NCBI GenBank assembly: GCA_049965455.1
Contig: JBMFWH010000031.1
Span: forward strand, 1 to 15,306
Direction: 5' to 3'
Length of the DNA stretch: 15,306 bases
Source: JAVRLB01 sp049965455
GTDB taxonomy: Archaea; Thermoplasmatota; Thermoplasmata; Thermoplasmatales; ARK-15
Below are positions 1 to 5,497 of the stretch, in pieces. The stretch's first letter is position 1, and every line of letters begins with the position of its first letter. Position numbers and translations under genes: made by a program. The notes beneath the pieces were generated by a model. That model saw nothing but the letters and a program-made list of their open reading frames with translations, did not search any database and was not told the DNA's origin.

Positions 1-1
1 C

Positions 2-371
2 CTGATCTCCTCTTATATAGGGGACATAACAAGGTTTGAGAACAAAGATCGACTGGCAAGTTTCTTTGGAGTAGTACCATCAAACAGAGATTCATCATCT
101 GTGAAAAGAAGAGGAAAAATGTCTAAAGAAGGGTCATCGATAGCAAGAATGGGCATTATCAATAGCAGTGGACACAGTAATAAAATTTAATGATCCAATA
201 TATCAGTATTATAATGCGGTGAAGAAACGTACAGGATCAGGAAAACAGGCGCATGTATCAACAATGCATAAACTGGTGATGATGATCTATCATATGTTAT
301 CAAAGAGAGAAGCATGGATTTACGCTGAAGAGCAATTAACAGAAAAGAAGCTTGAGATATTGAAGAGATGA
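2..371 (+). pseudogene. IS110-family transposase, C-terminal part, frameshifted
   Basis: Reading from base 2, the frame gives a typical IS110 C-terminal (Transposase_20) segment: IGDITRF, then LASFFGVVPS, a Ser-rich stretch DSSSVKRRGKMSKEG, and ARMGIIN. In this family the C-terminal domain carries the catalytic serine that joins DNA, next to an N-terminal RuvC-like DEDD domain, which here would lie off the left edge. The frame hits a stop at 188-190, but the next frame continues the family sequence from about 165 (AVDTVIKFNDP, then a helical end with KLVMMIYHMLSKRE) to a TGA at 369-371. Removing one base near 164 restores a continuous IIN-AVDTV reading, so a one-base insertion is the simplest cause. 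It is probably inactive unless the shift is a sequencing error. Family assignment is confident; inactivity is inferred. Confidence 0.8.
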
Positions 372-552
372 ACTTTCCGGATAAACAGATCAGCCAATGA
401 GCTAAACTGTTTGAGTTGACATGAGTGAAAAACTCTCGGCTTTGAGTACAGTGTTCCTCTACGCAGTATTGTCAGATTGCGCTACGAGCGCTTATACGTG
501 TTTGCGGGAAGAGGAACAAGTTCATAGGCATCTGATCCGTAGGAAAGTTCAT
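368..552. repeat. 11-base inverted repeat bracketing the non-coding end
   Basis: ATGAACTTTCC at 368-378, overlapping the transposase stop codon, is the exact reverse complement of GGAAAGTTCAT at 542-552. The similarity runs on imperfectly: GGAT then CAGATCAG on the left matches CTGATCC on the right. It could close the non-coding RNA into one long stem, or be a subterminal repeat recognised by the transposase. Confidence 0.6.
372..552 (+). ncRNA. candidate bridge/seeker RNA of the IS110-family element
   Basis: No protein is encoded here, yet the strand folds well. TGTTCCTCT (452-460) pairs perfectly with AGAGGAACA (510-518). Inside it CGCA (462-465) pairs with TGCG (503-506). At the tip GCGCT (479-483) pairs with AGCGC (487-491) around a three-base loop. 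Two unpaired strands, 466-478 and 492-502, therefore face each other in a large internal loop. Bridge RNAs of IS110 elements carry such internal loops, whose two strands base-pair with target or donor DNA. In the IS1111 group the RNA is encoded downstream of the transposase, as here. Only one such loop is clear by eye; a second, and the RNA ends, were not resolved. The class assignment is an inference from position and fold. Confidence 0.4.
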
Positions 553-781
553 ATATGGTGGTGATATAAAAGAAAAATAAGAGTAAAAAAGCCGGCCTGA
601 AAATTTATATATGTGTGTCAAATCTTCGTTGATAAATACGTATTATTTCATTTTGTCTAATGTATAGGCTTTATCTGGATCATCTAATTTAAATCGTTTT
701 CGAAATATGCTATGTATGATTATGGATACTCTTTTTAATATTTTCAACGTAGAAATGACGATCTCCAATTTTTAGGAGATA
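553..781. other. intergenic stretch, no gene seen
   Basis: AT-rich DNA between the presumed insertion-sequence end and the stop of nep1. I see no open frame with a family signature, no RNA gene and no tandem repeat. The only structure is the short hairpin next to nep1 listed separately. Confidence 0.5.
761..780 (-). terminator. hairpin just past nep1
   Basis: ATCTCC (761-766) and GGAGAT (775-780) form a 6-base stem with an 8-base A/T loop, two bases beyond the nep1 stop codon. On the nep1 transcript it sits where a 3' end would be expected. No clean U run follows at once, so a role in termination or 3'-end protection is only a suggestion. Confidence 0.3.
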
Positions 782-1444
782 TCAATATTTAAGAACTGAC
801 CTCTCATAATTTACGATTACTTCCATTTCTACAACCCATCCCACGAGCTCTTTAGGGTATATAGAACACTTGTTTTTTATTGATCTTATGTCAGATCTGT
901 AATCACCTTCTGAAAAACCGCCTATGATAACTGCACTATCCTCATTTAATAGATCACTCAACCTAGCTTCTGCAGCGTCAGGATGCATGATGATAGGAGA
1001 TATTCCAAGCTTTTTTGTCAGTTCTGGCAAGCTGCATTTTTCAAGTTTTAAAAGTGGATTTTTGGAATCTGGAACCTGTTTGTTAAGGAAAAGAGATTCC
1101 ATGAGCCCCACAAACCTATTGTAATTTTTAGGAATCCTTGTTTCTGGATCCACAGATATAACATAATCTCCTCTAGTATGTACATAGAGCCTCAGCATTT
1201 TTTCTTTGTTTAGAATAGATTCCAAGCCTATAAGCAAGAACATATGCACGATATCCGGCCTGCCTCTTCGATTCACGTTTTCAGGATCTATCTTTTTTAT
1301 GGCAGTATGATGATATGATGCGTCCAATAACAAATTTCCTGGGTTTTTCTGCTTTGCCCGGGAATACTTCACTATCGCCGGATCTTTCCAGATTTCTGGC
1401 GGGATTGTTTCAAGTTCAGAGTCTGCAAGTATGATTGTTAACAT
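782..1444 (-). CDS. nep1: 16S rRNA pseudouridine N1-methyltransferase Nep1
   Basis: Nep1 (Emg1) is a SPOUT-class, SAM-dependent enzyme that methylates N1 of a pseudouridine in the small-subunit rRNA and aids 30S assembly. The 220-residue protein has the usual archaeal length and the family signatures in order: IILADSELETIP near the start, LLDASYHH (about 38-46), RGRPDIVH (60-67), a VYVHT-like strand, RIPKNYNRF (103-111), and the C-terminal SPOUT knot with IIGGFSEGDY (173-182) and the hydrophobic stretch around 195-212. Its ATG follows the stop of the upstream gene after one base, so the two are almost certainly co-transcribed and translationally coupled. Nothing looks broken. Confidence 0.95.
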   Translation of the reverse strand: MLTIILADSELETIPPEIWKDPAIVKYSRAKQKNPGNLLLDASYHHTAIKKIDPENVNRRGRPDIVHMFLLIGLESILNKEKMLRLYVHTRGDYVISVDPETRIPKNYNRFVGLMESLFLNKQVPDSKNPLLKLEKCSLPELTKKLGISPIIMHPDAAEARLSDLLNEDSAVIIGGFSEGDYRSDIRSIKNKCSIYPKELVGWVVEMEVIVNYERSVLKY

Positions 1445-1445
1445 G

Positions 1446-1739
1446 TTAACCGAATATTGATCCTATGCCTTCCAGGCTGCTCTCATCCTGCTCTTTTACT
1501 TTCTTGTAGATATTCTCGCGATCAGATGTGGAAAGCACGGTTGCGAAATCTTTGGACATATTAACAGCCCTGTCTATCGCCTCTTGCGATCCCTCTATTA
1601 TAACATATAACGCTTCATCTTTGAGCCCGAGAGATACGTTGTCCCTTCTAATGATCGTTTGCCTGCTGACCAGATCGTCCTGGTAAAAGGAGTCTACCTT
1701 AGAACTGTTCTCTTTATTTATTTTGAGTACTGTATACAT
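1446..1739 (-). CDS. conserved hypothetical small protein upstream of nep1
   Basis: I do not recognise this 97-residue protein. It begins MYTVLKINKEN, has a central amphipathic part (DEALYVIIEGSQEAIDRAV, about 44-62) that suggests a small alpha/beta fold in which a strand is followed by a helix, and ends in a Gly-rich tail, LEGIGSIFG. No Cys pairs, membrane segment or nucleotide-binding loop is seen. The start is placed at 1739, not at the upstream in-frame ATG at 1823. AAGGTG at 1750-1755 sits ten bases before it, and a TATA-like box at 1781-1790 would put transcription start near 1760, inside the longer frame. The one-base gap to nep1 hints at ribosome assembly or RNA modification. A loose resemblance to the KEOPS subunit Pcc1 was considered but is not supported by a motif. 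Confidence 0.75.
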   Translation of the reverse strand: MYTVLKINKENSSKVDSFYQDDLVSRQTIIRRDNVSLGLKDEALYVIIEGSQEAIDRAVNMSKDFATVLSTSDRENIYKKVKEQDESSLEGIGSIFG

Positions 1740-1780
1740 AATTGTATTACACCTTAAAAACTGTAATAAATACAATGACT

Positions 1781-1790
1781 TAAATATTTT
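1781..1790 (-). promoter_or_regulatory. TATA-like box of the nep1 operon
   Basis: Read on the minus strand this is AAAATATTTA, about 46 bases before the ATG at 1739. Transcription would start near 1760, giving a leader of roughly 20 bases that contains the AAGGTG ribosome binding site. Confidence 0.5.
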
Positions 1791-1895
1791 GGATTTTGGA
1801 AGTTTTATCTTTTTTATGATCACTGTTGATGTTTGATTCAGATCAAGATAATAAGTTTATACGCACAGATCCCGTTGATAATATGATTTCGTAAA

Positions 1896-1906
1896 AAAAA
1901 TATATT
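1896..1906 (+). promoter_or_regulatory. TATA-like box of the lhgO-like gene
   Basis: AAAAATATATT is centred about 30 bases before the ATG at 1932. Transcription would begin at or next to the start codon, and no Shine-Dalgarno motif is seen, so the mRNA is probably leaderless. Confidence 0.5.
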
Positions 1907-1931
1907 AGCAACGAAAGTATAACAGTTTCAA

Positions 1932-3047
1932 ATGGAAACAGCAAACATAGTGATTATCGGTGCAGGCATAGTAGGCTTGGCTGTTGCAGCAAAACTCTCG
2001 AAAAACAATGAATCGATATATGTACTTGAAAAAAACAAAATGTTTGGTCAAGAAATCAGTAGCCGCAACAGCGGGGTGATACATTCAGGCATTCATTATC
2101 CTAATGGTACCCTTAAAGCCACTCTATCCGTTAAAGGGAACTCCATGATCTATGAGATCTGCGAGAAATACAAGATTCCATACAAGAAATTGGGAAAACT
2201 AACCGTGGCAATTGGAGAAAAAGAGATCGCATATCTAGAAAAGCTTATGAAAACGGGAGAAAGTAATGGCGTGGAAGGGCTGAAGTTTTTGGATGGTGAA
2301 GAAGTCGCAAAATTAGAGCCAAATATTAAAGTTGAAAAAGCTCTTTATTCACCTACCACAGGCATTATAGAGCCGGATGATCTCGTGACTCATTTTTATG
2401 CGCAGCTTAGAAACAACCATGCAACAGTGGTCACAGAGACAGAAGTTACAGATCTGAAAAAAACGGATTATGGATATGAACTGAGTGGAATGAGCGTTGG
2501 AGAAAAATTCAATATCCAGGCAAAAACAGTTATAAACTGTGCGGGCCTCTACTCTGACAAAATAGCGGAAATGGTTGGTCTGGATATTGACAAGCTTGGC
2601 TATAGGCTGTATTATTGCAAGGGAGACTATTTCCGTATATCTGGTAAGCCTCCTGTTAAGATGCTTGTCTATCCCGTGCCAAAGGGGCATGGTTTAGGCA
2701 TTCACCTGACGCCAGACCTATCGGGATCTGTAAGATTGGGGCCAAATACCTATTATGTGAACAACATCGATTATACCGTAGAATCCAGTGTGGAAGAATT
2801 CCGAGAATCGGTGAGAAGATTCTTACCGGCAATTGATAAATATGATATTCAGATTGATTCCTCAGGCATCAGACCAAAACTAGAAGGACCAGAAGATTCG
2901 TTCAGGGATTTTGTCATAAAGCATGAAGCAGATAAAGACCTGTTCGGGTTCATAAACCTAATTGGCATCGAATCGCCAGGGTTAACAGCAGCTCCAGCAA
3001 TAGGCAATTTTGTATCTGAAATCTATGAAGATGAGATTAAAAACTAG
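1932..3047 (+). CDS. FAD-dependent oxidoreductase, L-2-hydroxyglutarate oxidase (LhgO)-like
   Basis: Members of this DAO-superfamily branch oxidise L-2-hydroxy acids, classically L-2-hydroxyglutarate to 2-oxoglutarate, with bound FAD. The 371-residue protein opens with a dinucleotide-binding fold, GAGIVGLA (10-17), and the acidic end of the second strand at Glu33. The LhgO-type signature SSRNSGVIHSGIHY follows (43-56), where FAD is contacted. The middle has a strand with INCAGLYSDKIAEM, and the C-terminus has SGIRPKLEGPE and FINLIGIESPGLTAAPAIG, the second half of the FAD site. It is slightly shorter than bacterial LhgO, which may mean no membrane-binding tail. It stands alone between divergent and downstream promoters. 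The substrate in this organism is not certain; another 2-hydroxy acid or glycerol-3-phosphate-like compound is possible. Confidence 0.8.
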   Translation: METANIVIIGAGIVGLAVAAKLSKNNESIYVLEKNKMFGQEISSRNSGVIHSGIHYPNGTLKATLSVKGNSMIYEICEKYKIPYKKLGKLTVAIGEKEIAYLEKLMKTGESNGVEGLKFLDGEEVAKLEPNIKVEKALYSPTTGIIEPDDLVTHFYAQLRNNHATVVTETEVTDLKKTDYGYELSGMSVGEKFNIQAKTVINCAGLYSDKIAEMVGLDIDKLGYRLYYCKGDYFRISGKPPVKMLVYPVPKGHGLGIHLTPDLSGSVRLGPNTYYVNNIDYTVESSVEEFRESVRRFLPAIDKYDIQIDSSGIRPKLEGPEDSFRDFVIKHEADKDLFGFINLIGIESPGLTAAPAIGNFVSEIYEDEIKN

Positions 3048-3061
3048 AATATGGAGAAATG

Positions 3062-3069
3062 TTATATAT
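3062..3069 (+). promoter_or_regulatory. TATA-like box of msrB
   Basis: TTATATAT is centred about 25 bases before the msrB ATG at 3091. No ribosome binding site lies between, which fits a leaderless message. Confidence 0.5.
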
Positions 3070-3090
3070 CAAAAAGATATTTAAAACATC

Positions 3091-3453
3091 ATGGAATACC
3101 GAAAGTTAACGCCTGCAGAAGAAAGAGTGATCATATACAAAGAAACGGAACCTCCATACTCTGGAGAGTATGAGAATAATTTTAGGATAGGAACATATAG
3201 GTGCAGAAGATGTGGGGCGCCATTGTATAGATCGGATAGCAAATTTGATGCTGAATGTGGCTGGCCCAGTTTTGATGCTGAAATTCCCGGAGCGGTTAAA
3301 AGAATGCCCGACCCTGATGGCATAAGGACCGAGATACAATGTGCAAACTGTGGCGCGCATCTTGGTCATGTTTTTGAAGGAGAGAACTTTACGGATAAAA
3401 ATGTAAGACACTGCGTAAATTCCATATCCTTGATTTTTGAACCCGAGAAATAA
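3091..3453 (+). CDS. msrB: peptide-methionine (R)-S-oxide reductase MsrB
   Basis: MsrB repairs methionine-R-sulfoxide in oxidised proteins, in the cytoplasm, usually drawing electrons from thioredoxin. The 120-residue chain is one SelR domain. Structural zinc is held by two CxxC pairs, Cys38/Cys41 and Cys84/Cys87. GWPSF follows at 57-61, with a preceding Cys56 at the place of the resolving cysteine, as in the E. coli enzyme. HLGHVF at 90-95 supplies active-site histidines, and the catalytic residue is Cys108 in RHCVNS. All key residues are present, so it should be active. No MsrA fusion is seen and no msrA lies in the window. It converges on xerA with only eight bases between the stop codons. 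Confidence 0.95.
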   Translation: MEYRKLTPAEERVIIYKETEPPYSGEYENNFRIGTYRCRRCGAPLYRSDSKFDAECGWPSFDAEIPGAVKRMPDPDGIRTEIQCANCGAHLGHVFEGENFTDKNVRHCVNSISLIFEPEK

Positions 3454-3461
3454 AAAATATA

Positions 3462-4295
3462 TTAATAGTTAGGTTTTGCTTTTTCATAAGCATATTTCAG
3501 GCTCTGGTCGTCAACATGGGTATAAATCTGTGTTGTCGCAAGGCTCGAGTGTCCAAGTATCTGCTGTATAAACCTTATGTCAGCACCGTTTCTAAGCAGC
3601 GTTGTGGCGAACGTATGTCTGAGCACATGTGGCGTTACCTTTTTTGTAATGCCGCATTTTGAAGCATATGTTCTGACAAGTCTTTCTACATGAGCGGATG
3701 AAATTTTTGTCTTTTTCTGGCTTGTAAAAAGATAATCTTTTACTGGTGTACGGACTGAAATGTATTGTTTCAGAGCTTCAAGTGCTTTATCCTCCATGAT
3801 CACGATCCTGTCCTTGTCACCCTTCCCGCTCTGGACATGTATGACTTTTTCTGCAAAGTCAATGTCCGAAATCTTAAGATTGCATAACTCGTTAACCCTG
3901 AGTCCGGTATATGCAAGAATGATAAGAATTGCATAATCTCTCTGATCCTGCCTAGCTGCCTCGAGCAATCTGGTAGTTTCGCTCAAAGTCAGGTACTTTG
4001 GGTTCTGCTTTGGTCTTCTAGGCACTGAAATATTCATTGCTGTATCAAGCCTCAAGAACCTGTAAAAAGACTGAATGGCCTTTATTGCTGTATAAATGCT
4101 GTTTTTAGAATAATATTTTTCAACCGCCATATATACCTTGTATTTTTCTATGTCTGCGCTGGTAACTTTTTCCGGATCTTTCTGTGTGTATTCAAGGAAA
4201 TTTTCAACTATGTTCAGGTACTCCCGCACCGTATTTTCACTTTTTTTGTCTCCCAGTAACGCATTTTTGTATCTTTCTACCGAAACGTTTGTCAT
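3462..4295 (-). CDS. xerA: XerA-type tyrosine recombinase
   Basis: XerA is the archaeal relative of XerC/D. It resolves chromosome dimers at a dif site, without the FtsK-linked control of bacteria. The 277-residue protein has an N-terminal SAM-like DNA-binding domain (about 1-95) and a catalytic domain carrying the full set of residues: Arg133 (TGLRVNEL), Lys158 (SGKGDKDR), His223 and Arg226 (HVLRHTF), His249 (LGHSS) and the nucleophile Tyr258 (QIYTHV). The start is set at the second ATG (4295). The motif AAAGGT ends directly against the first ATG (4301) but lies six bases before the second. The element is not flanked by integrase-type att repeats or phage genes, so a housekeeping recombinase is preferred over a mobile integrase. 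Confidence 0.88.
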   Translation of the reverse strand: MTNVSVERYKNALLGDKKSENTVREYLNIVENFLEYTQKDPEKVTSADIEKYKVYMAVEKYYSKNSIYTAIKAIQSFYRFLRLDTAMNISVPRRPKQNPKYLTLSETTRLLEAARQDQRDYAILIILAYTGLRVNELCNLKISDIDFAEKVIHVQSGKGDKDRIVIMEDKALEALKQYISVRTPVKDYLFTSQKKTKISSAHVERLVRTYASKCGITKKVTPHVLRHTFATTLLRNGADIRFIQQILGHSSLATTQIYTHVDDQSLKYAYEKAKPNY

Positions 4296-4309
4296 ATTCA
4301 TACCTTTTT

Positions 4310-4327
4310 TTGTCAGCTAATTGTCAG
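4310..4327 (-). promoter_or_regulatory. paired CTGACAA motifs before xerA
   Basis: TTGTCAG occurs twice, at 4310-4316 and 4321-4327, eleven bases apart, or one helical turn. The pair lies around the expected transcription start and leader of xerA. Such spacing fits two copies of a protein bound on one face, perhaps for autoregulation, but chance is possible at seven bases. Confidence 0.25.
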
Positions 4328-4340
4328 ATATAGTATAACT

Positions 4341-4350
4341 AACATATAAA
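4341..4350 (-). promoter_or_regulatory. TATA-like box of xerA
   Basis: On the minus strand the sequence reads TTTATATGTT. Its centre is about 50 bases before the ATG at 4295, placing transcription start near 4320 and leaving a short leader with AAAGGT. Confidence 0.45.
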
Positions 4351-4423
4351 TGTTTTTAAAAAAATGGATCCATCGCATTAAAAATATTTATTATGCTCTT
4401 TTCCCTATGCATGCATACATAAT

Positions 4424-4430
4424 GGTGATC
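4424..4430 (+). promoter_or_regulatory. ribosome binding site that supports a TTG start
   Basis: GGTGATC matches the archaeal anti-Shine-Dalgarno sequence over seven bases and ends four bases before TTG at 4435. An in-frame stop at 4426-4428 rules out any longer reading, so TTG is the earliest possible start and the one best supported. Confidence 0.65.
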
Positions 4431-4434
4431 AGGT

Positions 4435-5424
4435 TTGCAAGATACTATTCTGCTATTGATTTCCGGGCTGGTGCTTATTTTTATATCTACAGTAGTGTTC
4501 ACCAACACTGTTGAGCATGTTGCAAGAAAAATGAGATGGTCGCATTCTTTCACAGGCGCTATCGTAGCTCCTCTCATAACCTCGTTTCCAGAGCTGACTG
4601 TCTTTGTAATAGCGGTCTTCGTATACAGGGGCACCGTGGGCAGTGAGATAGGCATAGGTACCATACTCGGAGAGCCCTTTATGGCCTCTACCATCGCTTA
4701 TGCACTCGTTTTTGTCTCTATTATAATTGCCATGTTTTTCAATAAAAGGAAGAAGAAGGATTTAAAGGTTGACAAGGTTCTTCGAATTCCCTACTCTTTT
4801 ATTGTGTTACTCTTTCCGCTGATTCTTGTACCCTACTTTTTCAACATGCCAATACTCAAATACCTCTTTGCGGCATTGTTTCTGGGAAGTTACGGATATT
4901 ATATGGTGCTAATGTACAGGAACAGGGCTGCAGAGTTTGTTGAAGAGTCAGGATCTTTGTTTCTAAACCGGGTTTTGGCGCCAGACCTTGCGCTGATCTT
5001 GCAACTTATCCTATCTATAGCGGGCATATATTTCGGGTCCAGAATCCTAGTGCAGAGCATTGAACAGGTATCTGTTAACACAGGACTCAGCGCCCTTGCC
5101 ACGGCAATAATACTGGTTCCGGTTGGCACGGCAATACCCGAGACGCTTAGTGCCATGATCTGGGCCTATAAAGGCAAAGATAGCTTTGCAATATCTTCGC
5201 TTGTTGGAGAAAAGGTTCTTTACTCGACGTTCTATCCGGGCCTGGCACTTTTATTGGTGCCCTGGATACTTGACTATTATGCATATATAAGTGTTATAGC
5301 AACCACTACCATATCGCTGATATATCTGTACTATATAAACAAGGGTCGCATACCATCTTATGCGCTTCTGTTCGGTTTGATATTTTTCATAATATACATT
5401 TTTTTAGTATTTCCGTATCTATGA
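4435..5424 (+). CDS. CaCA-superfamily cation exchanger, divergent
   Basis: This 329-residue membrane protein has about ten hydrophobic segments and two alpha repeats, the hallmark of sodium/calcium and cation/proton exchangers. Repeat 1 (about 41-86) has TSFPEL with Glu53; repeat 2 (about 219-265) has GTAIPETLSA with Glu236. These glutamates correspond to the central ion ligands Glu54 and Glu213 of NCX_Mj. A Lys-rich loop (about 104-115) probably faces the cytoplasm. The second ligand motif is unusual: where the family normally has GSN, here are GEP (79-81) and GEK (258-260). Ion specificity is therefore unclear; calcium, another divalent ion, or proton-coupled exchange are possible. It starts at TTG and is divergent from xerA. 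Confidence 0.8.
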   Translation: MQDTILLLISGLVLIFISTVVFTNTVEHVARKMRWSHSFTGAIVAPLITSFPELTVFVIAVFVYRGTVGSEIGIGTILGEPFMASTIAYALVFVSIIIAMFFNKRKKKDLKVDKVLRIPYSFIVLLFPLILVPYFFNMPILKYLFAALFLGSYGYYMVLMYRNRAAEFVEESGSLFLNRVLAPDLALILQLILSIAGIYFGSRILVQSIEQVSVNTGLSALATAIILVPVGTAIPETLSAMIWAYKGKDSFAISSLVGEKVLYSTFYPGLALLLVPWILDYYAYISVIATTTISLIYLYYINKGRIPSYALLFGLIFFIIYIFLVFPYL

Positions 5425-5450
5425 TAAAAATGGCAGTTTCATCGCAAATG

Positions 5451-5460
5451 TAATATATAA
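5451..5460 (+). promoter_or_regulatory. TATA-like box of the herA operon
   Basis: TAATATATAA lies about 42 bases before the GTG at 5498. Transcription would start near 5482, leaving a leader of roughly 15 bases that contains AGGAG (5487-5491), six bases before the start. Confidence 0.5.
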
Positions 5461-5497
5461 TATTGAAATAAATAGAACAACATAATAGGAGATAAAG

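Larger units (their letters stand above)
1..552 (+). mobile_element. 3' part of an IS110-family (IS1111-like) insertion sequence
   Basis: The segment joins the C-terminal half of an IS110-type transposase (frameshifted) to about 180 bases of structured non-coding DNA. The layout, transposase first and long non-coding end downstream, is that described for the IS1111 group of IS110 elements. The left end lies outside the window. The right boundary is inferred: an 11-base inverted repeat (368-378 with 542-552) ends near 552, but the true junction cannot be fixed from one copy. IS110 elements usually lack terminal inverted repeats and target duplications, so no such marks were expected. Confidence 0.55.

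Noticed and set aside
168..371. Independent 67-residue gene starting at GTG 168
   Set aside because: Its sequence continues the IS110 C-terminal domain read in another frame just upstream, so it is part of a frameshifted pseudogene.
924..1124. Plus-strand open frame inside nep1
   Set aside because: It is antisense to a clearly conserved Nep1 and has no family signature or ribosome binding site.
1740..1823. Longer start for the protein upstream of nep1 (ATG at 1823)
   Set aside because: The extra 28 residues run through the presumed TATA box and ribosome binding site, and read as low-complexity Lys/Ile/Leu sequence.
4302..4434. A dif-like XerA target beside xerA
   Set aside because: I looked for two roughly 11-base inverted arms around a 6-base spacer between xerA and the exchanger gene. 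Only AT-rich promoter-like sequence and short repeats were found.
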